The notes: generated by a model not told the origin, from the sequence alone. Counted from the stretch's first letter, positions 26,386 to 36,060 are shown. The stretch: DNA of 64,000 nt from Halonotius pteroides (GCF_003605635.1 NZ_QMDW01000006.1:62001-126000); one strand, 5' to 3'. Numbers and translations: made by a program.

Positions 26386-26904
26386 ATGCGGCTGTTCCGT
26401 TCGAGTGAGATCCTCGGCATCGCCCGTGAGACCTTGGAGTTCGCACTCGAAGCCAGCGAGGCGACACACCCCAACGAGTATATGGGCCTGCTTCGGGGTG
26501 AGGACGCCCGCAAGTTCGATCTTGAACGGCGCGGCCAGGTCATCACCGACGTGTTGGTGATCCCCGGCACCGAATCCGACCCACAGAGTGCGACGGTCAA
26601 ATCAAATATGATCCCCAACGACCGCAAAGCAGTCGGCTCGGTACACTCCCACCCAAACGGCGTGTTGCGACCGAGCGACGCGGATCTGAAAACCTTCCAC
26701 AAGGGTAACGTCCACATCATCATCGGCGCACCCTATGGCTGGCGCGACTGGAAGGCCTTCGACAGCAGCGGCGACCCACGATCACTCGATGTGCTCGATG
26801 TCGACCTCCCCGAGGAGCAGTTTTTCGACTTCACGCAGGCTGATATCGACGCCGAACTGCGGGCTGAGGGCCGTGATCCCGGCAACGAGGAGCCAGAGCG
26901 ATGA
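26386..26904 (+). CDS. JAMM/MPN+ metalloprotease (desampylase-like)
   Basis: 172 aa zinc isopeptidase of the HvJAMM1 type, which removes SAMP ubiquitin-like modifiers. The full JAMM signature is present: Glu31 in HPNEYMGLL, then HSHP at 87-90 with Ser97 and Asp100 (the HxH-x7-S-x2-D pattern). I chose ATG 26386 (MRLFRSSEI) over ATG 26377 because a CTTAGA box at 26355-26361 is 28 bp upstream of the former. The C-terminal ~20 residues are acidic. It overlaps ribL by 4 bp. Confidence 0.9.
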   Translation: MRLFRSSEILGIARETLEFALEASEATHPNEYMGLLRGEDARKFDLERRGQVITDVLVIPGTESDPQSATVKSNMIPNDRKAVGSVHSHPNGVLRPSDADLKTFHKGNVHIIIGAPYGWRDWKAFDSSGDPRSLDVLDVDLPEEQFFDFTQADIDAELRAEGRDPGNEEPER

Positions 26905-27338
26905 CCGAGCCGACACGCGCGGTCGCCCAAGGCACCTTCGACCTGCTGCATCCGGGCCATATTCACTATCTGGAGGCGGCGGCGACCTACGCCGATGAAC
27001 TGCATGTGATCGTCGCTCGACGGGCCAACGTCACCCACAAGCAGCCGCCGATCCTCTCGGATCGCCAACGCCGGGAGACGGTTGGGGCCCTCGACGTCGT
27101 CGACGAGGCCCACCGCGGGCATCCTGAGGACATCTTCGTGCCGATCGAACAGATCGACCCCGATGTGATCGTCCTCGGCCACGACCAACACCACGACGCC
27201 ACGGCGATCAACGAGACACTGGCCGACCGTGGGGTTGACTGTGAGATCGAGCGAGCAGGCACCCGCGAGCCGAGCCACGACGCGGAGCTGCTGTCCTCGC
27301 GGGCGATCATCGATCGGATCATAGAGCAACGCGGCTGA
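26901..27338 (+). CDS. ribL: FAD synthase, archaeal RibL
   Basis: Adenylyl/cytidylyltransferase that makes FAD from FMN and ATP; 145 aa. The nucleotidyltransferase signature [15 protein letters not shown] has the HxGH motif, and [11 protein letters not shown] gives the second nucleotide-contact region. The ATG overlaps the JAMM stop (ATGA), so the two are co-translated. There is no obvious biochemical link between FAD synthesis and desampylation. Confidence 0.93.
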   Translation: MTEPTRAVAQGTFDLLHPGHIHYLEAAATYADELHVIVARRANVTHKQPPILSDRQRRETVGALDVVDEAHRGHPEDIFVPIEQIDPDVIVLGHDQHHDATAINETLADRGVDCEIERAGTREPSHDAELLSSRAIIDRIIEQRG

Positions 27339-27412
27339 GAGCCGGGTCGGTGCCGACAAGGCGACATAGCGACATCGGTCGGTTTTTGTGGGCGACAGAT
27401 GGTTCGATCAGT

Positions 27413-27592
27413 ATGGGATTTGGAAGCTACGATGAATCCGAACAACAGGATCAGGACGTCGAAACAGATGACAGCGACAGCGTCGCGGTGCACGAAACCG
27501 ACCACGACGGCGAGATGTCGTTTGAGTCCGATACCGATACCGACGATCTCATCGACCGGCTCGCAGAGATGAAAGACGACGAAGACGCGTAG
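27413..27592 (+). CDS. DUF5786 family protein
   Basis: A 59-aa, extremely acidic protein (MGFGSYDESEQQDQDVETDD...DDLIDRLAEMKDDEDA). The MGFGSYDESEQ start and a C-terminal amphipathic helix are the features I associate with the haloarchaeal DUF5786 family. GGTTTTTGTG at 27381-27390 is 28 bp before the ATG. Function unknown. Confidence 0.86.
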   Translation: MGFGSYDESEQQDQDVETDDSDSVAVHETDHDGEMSFESDTDTDDLIDRLAEMKDDEDA

Positions 27593-27675
27593 GCGACGCC
27601 GATAGCAGTCCGGCACAGATGAGCGACCACCTCAGTTGACGGAACGATTATGCGCACCGGCGGCAAAGCCGGGCT

Positions 27676-28095
27676 GTGACCGACGGCGACCCGGCAGCCG
27701 GTGGAGCGTCCGACGGCGGTGAGACGGCCCAGCGGCGGGCGAGAAAGCGTGAGCTCGCACTCACGCTTATCGAACACCTCGAAGCCGATGAGCTGTCGCT
27801 GTCTGCGGTGATCGATCGGATCGAGACGGTGACCACGAGTCCATCGCTCACCCGAGAGATCCTCGATACCGCCGAAAAACGGGGGCTCATTGAGCGTGAG
27901 GACGGCAGAATTCAGGTACGGCGCGGCGGAAGCTTCGTCCGCTTCGACCAGCAGATCGTCGCCCGCGACGGCGAGTTTACCTGTCAGCGATGTGGTGCGG
28001 GGCTCTCAACGGGCCATTTCATCGTCTTTGAGACCGGCGAACTCGGGCCGTTTGGCTCGGCGTGTATTCGAAAGGTTGTCGGCCGCGACGATTAG
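27676..28095 (+). CDS. DUF5830 family protein (winged helix plus zinc-finger-like)
   Basis: 139 aa starting at GTG. Residues ~25-90 form a helical, winged-helix-like domain (LTLIEHLEADELSLSAVIDRIETVT). The C-terminus holds CQRCGAGLSTGHFI...GPFGSACIRKV, whose CxxC and later Cys may bind zinc. It matches the haloarchaeal DUF5830 family. The variable Ala/Gly/Asp-rich first ~20 residues leave the start uncertain. DNA binding is inferred only. Confidence 0.8.
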   Translation: MTDGDPAAGGASDGGETAQRRARKRELALTLIEHLEADELSLSAVIDRIETVTTSPSLTREILDTAEKRGLIEREDGRIQVRRGGSFVRFDQQIVARDGEFTCQRCGAGLSTGHFIVFETGELGPFGSACIRKVVGRDD

Positions 28096-28115
28096 ACTAA
28101 CAAAAATGAGGGCTG

Positions 28116-29306
28116 TTATCGGCCACGGCGAAGCTCTTCGATCAGCGTCTCGATCAACTCGTTTTGACGGGCCAACTGCTCCTCTTGGCGGTCGATCCGC
28201 TCGGCGAGGGTGGCAACTGTCTCGGCCAGATCACCCTCGTCGACCGGGCCAGCGGACTCAAAGCCGGAGTTTGTAAAGCCACTCGACTGTGTCGTTTCGG
28301 GCGTCGTGGCGTCGGCGGTCGTCGCCGAATCAGCTGTGGATCCGGCGGTAGTCGTCGGCTGGCTCTCAGGTTCGGTGTCAGTGGGTGCCGGCGGTGTGTC
28401 CCCACCGGTGGTCGCTGTCCCGCTGTCAGCGGTCGTCGCGGGCTGACCCTCGGCAGCGGTCGATGATTGGTCGCTGCCACCGTCGTCGAGCGACGCCGCA
28501 AGAGCTTCATCGCCGACGGTGTCTGTCGATTCCGTACCCGAATCCAGGGCTTCGTCGGCATCGACCGCTGGTGGATCAGCTCCGAGCGGGTCGATCCCTT
28601 CGCCGAAGTCGAGCTGATCAGCCGAGGCCTCCGCGTCGGCTGGCGTGTCCGGCTCGTCGGCGGCCGCCTCGGCGACCTGCGCGCGCAACGCGTCGATGCT
28701 ATCGACATCGTGGAACGCACAGACCGCATCAACGACAGCCTCTCGGACGGCACGAGCGTCATCGCTGGGGATCTTAAACCGATCCTGCCGGCCGTCGTGG
28801 GTGAGGACGACCGTGGTGGCGACGCTGCCCTCCTCGAAGGTCACGTCGGTGATCGACGCGTACTCAAAGCTCTCGAAGTCCTCGGTCCAGACCGGCGTCC
28901 CGATATGTTTGACGACCTGCCGGCTGGTGATAATCAGCGTGATCTCACTAAATCGGAATGTCTTCAACACGCTTTCGCCGGGGTCGGTGACGCCGGCGGC
29001 GTTGATGACGCCGGCAAGGATCGGGAACAGCGCGTCGTCGATCCGGGATGACGGCAGCGACAGCGTCTCCGTGCCATCGAGGCCGTACTCCATGGTCAGC
29101 TTGGCCTTCCGACGGCCCTCCGACAGCGTGAGGCGTTCGGCGTCGTGAGGGTACTCCTCGACGGCCTCATCGGAGAGGAGCCCCTCAGCACGGTAGACAA
29201 GCGTCCGCGTCGGCGTGACCGCAAGGATGTCGTCGCCGCCCAGCGAGACCTCCGCGACGGCAGGTTCCTCGCCCAGTGCGGACGTGAGTGCGTCGGGCAG
29301 ACTCAT
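28116..29306 (-). CDS. Haloarchaeal protein with tandem PH-like domains and C-terminal coiled coil
   Basis: 396 aa. Residues 1-~105 (ILAVTPTRTLVYRAEGLL) and ~112-205 (VLKTFRFSEITLIITSRQVV, then ITDVTFEEGSVATTVVL) look like two PH-type beta domains. Residues ~210-350 are a low-complexity acidic and Thr/Ser/Pro-rich linker. The last ~40 residues are a coiled coil (VATLAERIDRQEEQLARQNELIETLIEEL). This resembles the DUF7115 group as I recall it. No signal peptide or membrane segment is present. Likely a scaffold; function unknown. Confidence 0.75.
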   Translation of the reverse strand: MSLPDALTSALGEEPAVAEVSLGGDDILAVTPTRTLVYRAEGLLSDEAVEEYPHDAERLTLSEGRRKAKLTMEYGLDGTETLSLPSSRIDDALFPILAGVINAAGVTDPGESVLKTFRFSEITLIITSRQVVKHIGTPVWTEDFESFEYASITDVTFEEGSVATTVVLTHDGRQDRFKIPSDDARAVREAVVDAVCAFHDVDSIDALRAQVAEAAADEPDTPADAEASADQLDFGEGIDPLGADPPAVDADEALDSGTESTDTVGDEALAASLDDGGSDQSSTAAEGQPATTADSGTATTGGDTPPAPTDTEPESQPTTTAGSTADSATTADATTPETTQSSGFTNSGFESAGPVDEGDLAETVATLAERIDRQEEQLARQNELIETLIEELRRGR

Positions 29307-29479
29307 TGCCGTATGATGCCGGTGGTGGGTGATAAATCCGGCTGTCTCATTGGGTATAAAAGGGCCGTCGACAGCGAAATCGACGGGACACCGGCAGTTC
29401 GGATAGCCGATAAATCGCCTGCCGAGAGACCGTCGCAGATGAGAAGGTTAAAGAACCGGATCGGGGTATATTGGGGTGC

Positions 29480-29630
29480 GGCCGGGTGGCTTAGCTGGAC
29501 ATAGCGCCGCACTCATAGGGTTACTGAGATTCGGTGCGGTACCGCCTTGGAAGCGTCCGCTCCCATGAGGCCTGCCGAGCCTCGTACCTGGGATATGCGG
29601 AGATCGTGGGTTCGGAGCCCACCCCGGCCA
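29480..29630 (+). tRNA. Elongator tRNA-Met(CAU) with 77-nt intron
   Basis: Exons are 29480-29517 and 29595-29630, giving a 74-nt tRNA. Acceptor GGCCGGG pairs with CCCGGCC (one mismatch-free stem) plus A73; the anticodon stem is CCGCA/TGCGG; the T arm is GTGGG-TTCGGAG-CCCAC. The loop is CT-CAT-A|A with the intron after position 37. A canonical bulge-helix-bulge is visible: CTCA pairs with TGGG as the central 4-bp helix, flanked by the bulges TA^G and AT^A. The anticodon stem lacks the three G-C pairs of initiators, so this is the elongator. Haloferax volcanii elongator tRNA-Met also has an intron of about this size. Confidence 0.93.
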
Positions 29631-29701
29631 TGATTCGACTGGCAGCCTCGTGTGACACCGAGTAACCACGCTTTGAGCAGTTGCAAACGAAACGTGAGCC
29701 G

Positions 29702-29884
29702 TTAGACCGGTCGTTCGGTACCGCTGGTGCCAAAGAGATAGGTGCCGGTCGTCAACAACACAGCAGCGACAAGAAGAATACTGTACGTTAGCAGTCCCCC
29801 CTGCCACAGCAGACTGGGGATGAAGAGCAACGCCCCGACAACGAACAGTGCGATCCCGATACCGGACTGATTCGGTATATCCAT
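29702..29884 (-). CDS. Small two-helix membrane protein (hypothetical)
   Basis: 60 aa; two hydrophobic helices (IGIALFVVGALLFIPSLLW and LTYSILLVAAVLLTTGTYLFG) joined by a short loop, with a polar C-terminus. I do not recognise the family. No strong TATA box is evident upstream, and the 200 bp between it and the next gene holds nothing else I can identify. The clean hydrophobic pattern is the main support. Confidence 0.6.
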   Translation of the reverse strand: MDIPNQSGIGIALFVVGALLFIPSLLWQGGLLTYSILLVAAVLLTTGTYLFGTSGTERPV

Positions 29885-30085
29885 ACTGCCCGACAGTCCG
29901 GACGCAACTGTCTTGAGCGTTCTGCTCTCCCGGCTTCAGGTGGTAGCAGTCACTCACAGTCACACCAACGGTGGCAGAAACGCTGGGATCGGAGGCAGAG
30001 TGCCACGCAAACGAAAGCAATGTGATTCGGGCATATGGCAGAACAGACCGACCGCAACAGAGGACGCCGGCAACGAACCGGTCAG

Positions 30086-30988
30086 CTATCCGTCAGCGGG
30101 TTTGATGACTGTCGTTGCGCTGTCGGCAGCCGCGGGAATGAACACGTCGGTGTCAACCGTCTTTTTTTGTCCGGACGCGATAGTGCCAACCGGACAACTC
30201 CGACTCGATAGCAGTGTCTCGCCGTCATAGAACTCGACAACGAGGTCGATATCGATGGCTTCGCCGTCGTTGTCGATCGTGACCTCGGCGCGCCCAAGTT
30301 CATCGTTGATATCGGCTACAGCCTGTTTGGTATTCGTACTGTTGTAGAAGGTCGGGTCGGTGGCTGTAAAGTGCTCTGCTGTGTCGCCGATATACCGGAA
30401 CAACCCTTCGCTGATCCGCTCGTAGTGGTTGTACGCCTGGCTATCCTCGTCGAGAATCGTCCCGATCGGGTTGAGATCGGCCCGGAGGTCACTGGCGATA
30501 GTCGATCGGTTGCTGGGGTTCGTTTTGAGCCGCTTGTACTCCGTAATAAACGGATCAAACTGTTCAGGGAGATCACCGTCGTACTGCTCGCTCAGTGCCT
30601 GGAGCTCCTGATCAAAGTTGAGCATCGGCGGCAACGACGCAGACACCGGCTCGGCTGGAACCCACGGTCGCTTTGTGTCGGTCGGACGGGAGGTCTCGGC
30701 GCTCTGCTCCGGCACCGTCGCATCGAAATACCCCAGCGAGTCAAGGAGTGCGGCAAACCCGGCACTGACCACGGTGATGATGAGCACACCAGCGGTCAAC
30801 AGGTGTGAGACCGGCGGTTCAACCGGGCCGAGCTGAAACAGCGCGATAAACACGCAGGTAACGCCACCGATCGTCAACAGGAACGAGCCGAGGTTGGGAT
30901 CCTCGCCGGTCAGAAACTCGATGCCAGAAAGGAACCCTGCCTCGGCGGTCGATGTCGTACTGTCAGATGAGGATTCTGGCGAGCTCAT
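30086..30988 (-). CDS. Uncharacterised membrane protein with large soluble C-terminal domain
   Basis: 300 aa. Two membrane helices (about residues 33-52 and 62-83) are followed by a ~215-residue soluble part. It has an alpha-helical section (~120-220) and a beta-rich end (DDGEAIDIDLVVEFYDGETLL...) resembling a CARDB/FxLYD-like beta-sandwich. I do not recognise the family. It overlaps the upstream 78-aa gene by one base (TAATG), so the pair form an operon. Base composition appears more AT-rich than in the neighbours by eye. Confidence 0.72.
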   Translation of the reverse strand: MSSPESSSDSTTSTAEAGFLSGIEFLTGEDPNLGSFLLTIGGVTCVFIALFQLGPVEPPVSHLLTAGVLIITVVSAGFAALLDSLGYFDATVPEQSAETSRPTDTKRPWVPAEPVSASLPPMLNFDQELQALSEQYDGDLPEQFDPFITEYKRLKTNPSNRSTIASDLRADLNPIGTILDEDSQAYNHYERISEGLFRYIGDTAEHFTATDPTFYNSTNTKQAVADINDELGRAEVTIDNDGEAIDIDLVVEFYDGETLLSSRSCPVGTIASGQKKTVDTDVFIPAAADSATTVIKPADG

Positions 30989-31224
30989 TAGTCGGCCTGT
31001 AGCTGGCTGGTGGCGTTGTTGGCATCGATGGCCCGCCGAAGCACCTGCACGAGGTGTGACACCCAGATGCCGGCGGTAAACCCAAACAGGGTGCCAACGG
31101 TTGTCATTCGGAGCGTGTATTCAAACGGCGAAAACGCGGCAAGAATACAGAGCCCACCGAAGATGACCATCAACACATACTGAACGCGGGTGTCGCTGTT
31201 TGCACGGCGTATCTCACTAAGCAT
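30988..31224 (-). CDS. Small membrane protein, operon partner of the 300-aa protein
   Basis: 78 aa with two helices (VQYVLMVIFGGLCILAAF and TVGTLFGFTAGIWVSHLV). I chose ATG 31224 (MLSEIRRAN): a TTTAACAC box at 31250-31258 lies ~30 bp upstream, inside the longer alternative frame. The family is unknown. The TAATG overlap with the next gene suggests the two proteins act together at the membrane. Confidence 0.66.
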   Translation of the reverse strand: MLSEIRRANSDTRVQYVLMVIFGGLCILAAFSPFEYTLRMTTVGTLFGFTAGIWVSHLVQVLRRAIDANNATSQLQAD

Positions 31225-31416
31225 CTTTACGCAGTGGAGGGGGTACAGTGTGTTAAATCCATTGCGTAGCACAGGCTCACAAGTTGCGGCGGTGTCGGCA
31301 GGATACGTCAGGAGAACAGCGATCCGCTATCGTCGTCGGTGATCGCTTACGCTGACTGCTGGCAGCAGTTGAGATGCAATGGTCGAGAGCGGGCAGTCGG
31401 TATATGCAACCGGTGG

Positions 31417-32007
31417 CTACTCGACGATTTCCTCGGGTGGCTTCCGCTCGCCGGCCGGCACAACGACATCAAGCCAGTTTTCCTCCGGCGGGAGTGGACA
31501 GGCGAACGTCTCGCTGTAGGCACAGAAGGGGTTGTACGCGAGATTGAAATCTAGTGTGACGGTGTCGCCGTTAGTCAGTTCCTCATCGGGCTCAGTCTCC
31601 ATATACCGCCCGCGGTCGTAGGTTTGTTGCCCCGTCGTTTTGTCGCGGAACGGGATGAAGATCGTCTCCGTATCCTCGTTTTCCTGCTGATAGCCGGCGA
31701 GCTGTTGGCGTTCATCGCGGAGTTCAAACTCGAAGATGTAGGCACGAAGATAGCGGATCGGTTGGCCCGCCGTTACGTCAAGTTCGACCGGCTCAGGGTT
31801 CCCGTAGACACGGACGCGCGTCGGCACACGGAATTCTGGCTTGGGGTCGAAATACGACAGCCCCTGGAACGCATCCCGCACCTCTGGTTGGATCGGCGAC
31901 TGTGGGTGTTCGGTCAAAAACTCGTCTTTATCGGCTCGCATCTGTTTGATCTCGCTGACCCAGCGTTCGTACTCTGCTTCGGCGTCAGTCGCGTCGGGAT
32001 CGGTCAT
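31417..32007 (-). CDS. DUF1684 domain protein
   Basis: 196 aa cytoplasmic protein. It has the family marks IFIPFRDKTTGQQTYDRGRYMETE and LDFNLAYNPFCAYSETFACPLPPEENWLDVVVPAGER near the C-terminus. DUF1684 proteins occur widely in bacteria and haloarchaea; their function is not established to my knowledge. No signal peptide is present. It is transcribed away from the convergent 96-aa gene downstream region, with ~118 bp between their starts. Confidence 0.88.
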   Translation of the reverse strand: MTDPDATDAEAEYERWVSEIKQMRADKDEFLTEHPQSPIQPEVRDAFQGLSYFDPKPEFRVPTRVRVYGNPEPVELDVTAGQPIRYLRAYIFEFELRDERQQLAGYQQENEDTETIFIPFRDKTTGQQTYDRGRYMETEPDEELTNGDTVTLDFNLAYNPFCAYSETFACPLPPEENWLDVVVPAGERKPPEEIVE

Positions 32008-32125
32008 ACCCCGAATGTGAGACGAAGCTACCTAACGGCGTTGCACCGTGGCGCGCCTCGTTGTCTGTGGTCGGCGGACGACCCGCAATCGAAGGGTCGT
32101 TACTGCCAGGGGTCGAACGCCGGGT

Positions 32126-32416
32126 ATGGCCGATCTCAACCCGATCGCAAAGCGGATTCACAACGTGACACCAGACCCGGTTCAGCTAACACTAGCTGAT
32201 GGCACCGAGGCCGTCTTCGAATTCGAGTGGACGGAGTTCTTCCAACAGGAGTTTCAGGCGGAGGGTAGCCGCGTTGACGACGATGCCAGCTATCGGCTCG
32301 TCTCCAGTGACGACAACGAGGACATACTTATCGGCCGGCAACCCGCCGGCGACGATGGCTGGGAGATGCTCGGCGCGATCGACGCCGCTGAGGCCGCCGA
32401 CGGCGACGCGTCCTGA
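32126..32416 (+). CDS. Conserved haloarchaeal small protein (hypothetical)
   Basis: 96 aa, acidic and soluble, beginning MADLNPIAKRIHNVTPDPVQLTLADG. The predicted content is mostly beta-strand with an amphipathic helix (FFQQEFQAEGSRVDD). I chose ATG 32126 over the upstream GTG (32048) because the extra 26 residues are basic and unlike a haloarchaeal protein. It ends 6 bp before the convergent maeB stop. Function unknown. Confidence 0.72.
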   Translation: MADLNPIAKRIHNVTPDPVQLTLADGTEAVFEFEWTEFFQQEFQAEGSRVDDDASYRLVSSDDNEDILIGRQPAGDDGWEMLGAIDAAEAADGDAS

Positions 32417-32422
32417 CGGCTG

Positions 32423-34675
32423 TTAGTCGGAATCCTGGGCGTCGACGACGGCGACGCCGGCGAGATTAACGATATCTTTGACCTCGTCGCCGCGCTGGAG
32501 GACGTGTACGGGTTTGTCCATCCCGACGAGCATCGGGCCGATCGCCGCCGCGCCGCCGAGCCGCTGGAGTAGCTTATAGCCGATGTTACCCGACTCCAGG
32601 TTTGGGAAGATGAGCACGTTTGCGGGTGCGTCGAGTTGGCTAAACTCGTAGGTGTCGCTGAGGATATCCTCGACGACAGCGGTGTCGGCCTGCATCTCGC
32701 CGTCGATCGGGAAGTCAACCGCGCTGTCGCCGTGGAGCCGTGAGACAGCCTCCCGGATGGTGGCCGTCGCCTCGTTGCGAACGCTGCCGAAATTCGAGTA
32801 CGACAGCATGGCTGCTCGCGGCTCAACGTTGAAGCTGCGGGCCAGCTCGGCGGTGTGTTTGGTGACCTCCGCCAACACGTCGGCGTCGGGGTGCTGATTG
32901 ACCGTCGTATCGGCACAGAAGACAACGCGGTTTTTAAATGCAAGCAGGTAGACCCCGGCGGCGTAGTTGGCGTCGTCAGCGGTGCCGATTACCTGCAGCG
33001 GGGCGCGCAACGCCGAGGGGTAGTGGTGGGTAAGCCCGGTCAACATCGCGTCGGCGTCGCCGGTTTCGACCATCACACTGCCGAGGTAGTTGGTGTCGCC
33101 TTCGATGAGCTCCGCCGCCTCGCTGCGGGTGACCCCTTTGCGACGCCGCAGCGCATACAGCTGGTCGGCGTAGGCATCGAGTTCGCGGCCGCTTGGGTCG
33201 ACGACCTCCGGCTCGAAGGCCAACCCAAGGCGGTCTGCTGTCCGGCGGATTTCGGCTTCATCGCCCAGAAGAACGGGGTCGGCGATCCCCTCCTCGGTGA
33301 GCTGGTAGGCCGCCCGGATCATCTTTTCATCCGTGCCCTCGGAGAGGGCGACACGTTTGGGATCACTTTTCGCCTTGTTGAGGACGATCCGCATCATCTC
33401 GCGGGATTTACCGAGTCGCGCTTCAAGCTGTTCGGCGTAGGTGTCGAGATCGTCGATCTCAGTGCGGGCACAGCCGCTGTCCATCGCCGCCTCGGCAACT
33501 GCGGGGGCGACCTCAAACAGGACGCGTGGATCAAGCGGTTTCGGGATCACGTAGTCGGGGCCGAATTGGAGTGGTTGGTCGCCGTAGGCTTTGACGACCT
33601 CATCGGGGACATCCTTGCGGGCCAGTTCCGCCAGCGCCTCGGCGGCGGCGCGTTTCATGTCCTCGTTGATGTCGGTCGCCCGCACATCGAGCGCGCCACG
33701 GAAGATAAACGGGAAGCCGAGGACGTTGTTGACCATGTTTGGATAGTCGGAGCGACCGGTGGCGACGATCACGTCGTCCTCGCGGGCAGCCTTGGCCGAC
33801 TCGTAGTCGATCTCCGGATCAGGGTTGGCCATCGCAAAGATGATCGGGTTGTCGGCCATCGACCGCACCATCGACTGGGAGACGATGCCGCCAACCGAGA
33901 GGCCGACAAACACATCGGCACCCTCCATCGCGTCGGCGAGATCGCCGTCGGGCACGTCGCTGGCGAACCGCTGTTTGTACTTGTTGAGGTCATCCCGGTC
34001 GGTCGTGATGATCCCCGAGGAGTCACACATCGTGATACTGTCGTGGTCGACGCCGAGTGAGACATAGAACTCGGCTGTCGCAATCGCCGAGGCCCCAGCC
34101 CCAGAGAAGACGATATCCAACTCATCGAGGGGCTTGCCGGTGATATCGGCGGCGTTCAGCAGGGCTGCACCCGAAATAATGGCTGTGCCGTGTTGGTCGT
34201 CGTGGAAGACGGGGATATCCATCCGCTCGCCGAGTCGATTCTCGATCTCGAAGCATTCCGGCGCTTTGATATCCTCTAAGTTGATGCCACCGAAGGTTGG
34301 CTCCATGGCGGCAACCGACTCGACAAAGGCGTCGGGATCGCCGAGATCGAGTTCGATATCGAAGACATCGATGTCGGCGAACCGCTTGAAAAGCACACCT
34401 TTGCCCTCCATGACGGGTTTAGATGCCTGCGCGCCGATGTCGCCGAGGCCGAGGACGGCCGAGCCGTTGGAGACGACACCGACGAGGTTGCCCTTTGCGG
34501 TGTACTCGAAGGCGGCCGTCGGATCGTCGTCGATATCGCGACAGGGGGCGGCGACACCCGGCGAGTACGCGAGACTGAGGTCGCGTTGGGTGTTGGTCGG
34601 CTTTGTCGTCTCAATGGCGATCTTGCCTGCTGGGGGCTCCCGGTGGTACTCGCGTGCATCGTCATCTAATCCCAT
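32423..34675 (-). CDS. maeB: NADP-dependent malic enzyme fused to a phosphotransacetylase-like domain
   Basis: 750 aa, the MaeB layout. Residues 1-~430 are the malic enzyme (decarboxylates malate to pyruvate): [50 protein letters not shown], and the nucleotide loop [10 protein letters not shown]. Residues ~435-750 match phosphotransacetylase ([37 protein letters not shown]). In bacterial MaeB this C-terminal domain is usually regulatory, binding acetyl-CoA, rather than catalytic. GTTTTTGTAAC at 34695-34705 is 25 bp upstream. Confidence 0.95.
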   Translation of the reverse strand: MGLDDDAREYHREPPAGKIAIETTKPTNTQRDLSLAYSPGVAAPCRDIDDDPTAAFEYTAKGNLVGVVSNGSAVLGLGDIGAQASKPVMEGKGVLFKRFADIDVFDIELDLGDPDAFVESVAAMEPTFGGINLEDIKAPECFEIENRLGERMDIPVFHDDQHGTAIISGAALLNAADITGKPLDELDIVFSGAGASAIATAEFYVSLGVDHDSITMCDSSGIITTDRDDLNKYKQRFASDVPDGDLADAMEGADVFVGLSVGGIVSQSMVRSMADNPIIFAMANPDPEIDYESAKAAREDDVIVATGRSDYPNMVNNVLGFPFIFRGALDVRATDINEDMKRAAAEALAELARKDVPDEVVKAYGDQPLQFGPDYVIPKPLDPRVLFEVAPAVAEAAMDSGCARTEIDDLDTYAEQLEARLGKSREMMRIVLNKAKSDPKRVALSEGTDEKMIRAAYQLTEEGIADPVLLGDEAEIRRTADRLGLAFEPEVVDPSGRELDAYADQLYALRRRKGVTRSEAAELIEGDTNYLGSVMVETGDADAMLTGLTHHYPSALRAPLQVIGTADDANYAAGVYLLAFKNRVVFCADTTVNQHPDADVLAEVTKHTAELARSFNVEPRAAMLSYSNFGSVRNEATATIREAVSRLHGDSAVDFPIDGEMQADTAVVEDILSDTYEFSQLDAPANVLIFPNLESGNIGYKLLQRLGGAAAIGPMLVGMDKPVHVLQRGDEVKDIVNLAGVAVVDAQDSD

Positions 34676-34694
34676 AGGCGATGATTACAGGGCA

Positions 34695-34705
34695 GTTACA
34701 AAAAC
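34695..34705 (-). promoter_or_regulatory. TATA box of maeB
   Basis: GTTTTTGTAAC on the minus strand, 25 bp before the maeB ATG. The rest of the ~200-bp gap up to the next gene (34706-34877) shows no gene or strong hairpin. Confidence 0.55.
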
Positions 34706-34877
34706 GATTGGTCGATTGACGGCGACACCCAGGCGTTGTCGGCGAGTCAGTAGATCACCCCTCCTCGTCGACAGCGGGGAGACGCAGACCGGCTGCACCG
34801 TCACAGGTGTCCTGTCGCGGTGGAATCATACCGTGACGACCGCTGGCGACGGGTACAGACGGCGAAGTCAACTGTAG

Positions 34878-36008
34878 TTAGTCGATTACGGGGGATTCGC
34901 CATCGTCGGCACTAGTCGTCGTCGCCGGTCGCAGCCGTAGTTCCTCGTCGCAGGCTGCCAGCATCGCCACCTCGTAGTTTGTGACGTAGGTCAACACCGC
35001 GATCTGCACCGGCAACAGCACCACCCAGCCGATCAACAGCGTCACCAAAGCGAGCAGCCCCAACACCACGAGGGCGGCTGTCGACGAGGCGGCCGCGCTG
35101 AGCCCACCAAACAGCCCGAAGACGATGACAAGGCCGATCACGCCGCCGATGGTAAGAACGATCCCGTAGACGATGATCGAAAGGATTGCTCGGGCGATGC
35201 CGACAGCCAACAACAGCAGGAGGTGGACAACGAGGTAGACGCCGAACTGTGACAGCTGCCCGCGGAAAACGGGCCAGAACCGCCGCCACCCATCGAGAAC
35301 GCCGCTGTCGGTGACGACCATCGTTGGGACAACAAACTCATCCGTAATGCGGCTCACAATTGTCGAGAGGAGCATGACGCCGATGATAAAGAGGCCGGCT
35401 GCCGCAAATACCAGCAAGCCAACCGGAATGTCGGCAACAGCGAAAAACACCACAAGTCCAGCGAGCGGCCCGACAGTCAGCAGCCCGAGCCCAAGCTTAA
35501 ACGCATACAGCCGGAGTGCCTGCCCGAATCGACGTTTGGCCGGCTCAATGAGCCGCACCGTGTCGGTCTGGAGGTCGTCGTAGAAGACGAACCGCAGCGT
35601 CTCCGTGAGGAGGCCGATCACCAGCACGATAGCGAATGCCAGGAGCCCGATCGCAACAAGCAGCCCAAGCTCGGCACCGGCCATCTCAAGCAGTTCACTC
35701 GGTGGCGGCACCTCGCCGGTCGGCGGCGCGCCGGCAGTTACGTTGCCACCGGGGGCAAATTCGCCGCCGGATGGGGGTGTGATGTTCCCATCGGTTGTCA
35801 CGTTGCCGCTGCCGGCACTCATGTTACCGGGAGAGTCGTCGCCAGGAATCGAGGAGGGGAGATTCAGCAGGCTGAGGCCGGAGCCGCCCGTCCCAACAAA
35901 GATCGAGATGAGGGCGAGTTTCAGCCATCGACCGACGGCAAACGGGGACAGAAACGACCGGGTTTCCTCGATCGCTTCGTCGACACTATCGATCGCGTGC
36001 CATGACAT
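34878..36008 (-). CDS. Polytopic membrane protein (DUF7544-like)
   Basis: 376 aa. A cytoplasmic start (MSWHAIDSVDEAIEETRSFLSPFAVGRWLKLALISIFVG) leads into a first helix, then a Gly/Pro/Asn-rich loop (~48-105) that looks extracytoplasmic. Five or six further helices follow between ~112 and 345, and a charged C-terminal tail. The opening motif and layout match a haloarchaeal family that I associate with DUF7544. No transport signature is visible. Function unknown. Confidence 0.78.
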   Translation of the reverse strand: MSWHAIDSVDEAIEETRSFLSPFAVGRWLKLALISIFVGTGGSGLSLLNLPSSIPGDDSPGNMSAGSGNVTTDGNITPPSGGEFAPGGNVTAGAPPTGEVPPPSELLEMAGAELGLLVAIGLLAFAIVLVIGLLTETLRFVFYDDLQTDTVRLIEPAKRRFGQALRLYAFKLGLGLLTVGPLAGLVVFFAVADIPVGLLVFAAAGLFIIGVMLLSTIVSRITDEFVVPTMVVTDSGVLDGWRRFWPVFRGQLSQFGVYLVVHLLLLLAVGIARAILSIIVYGIVLTIGGVIGLVIVFGLFGGLSAAASSTAALVVLGLLALVTLLIGWVVLLPVQIAVLTYVTNYEVAMLAACDEELRLRPATTTSADDGESPVID

Positions 36009-36060
36009 ACCCGTGACCAGTCTTGACGAGCTAAAAGGGGTTTCGAAGGCTCAAATCCCG

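Noticed and set aside
29885-30085. 200-bp gap between two membrane-protein genes
   Set aside because: No ORF, tRNA, strong hairpin or convincing C/D box found.
29480-34675. Integrated element at tRNA-Met
   Set aside because: No integrase and no second copy of the tRNA 3' end downstream, so an att-flanked island is not supported, although the neighbouring genes are unusual.
34676-34877. Short ORFs in the gap before maeB
   Set aside because: A 24-codon frame exists on the minus strand, but it has no promoter signal or protein-like composition. I see nothing else in the gap apart from the maeB TATA box.
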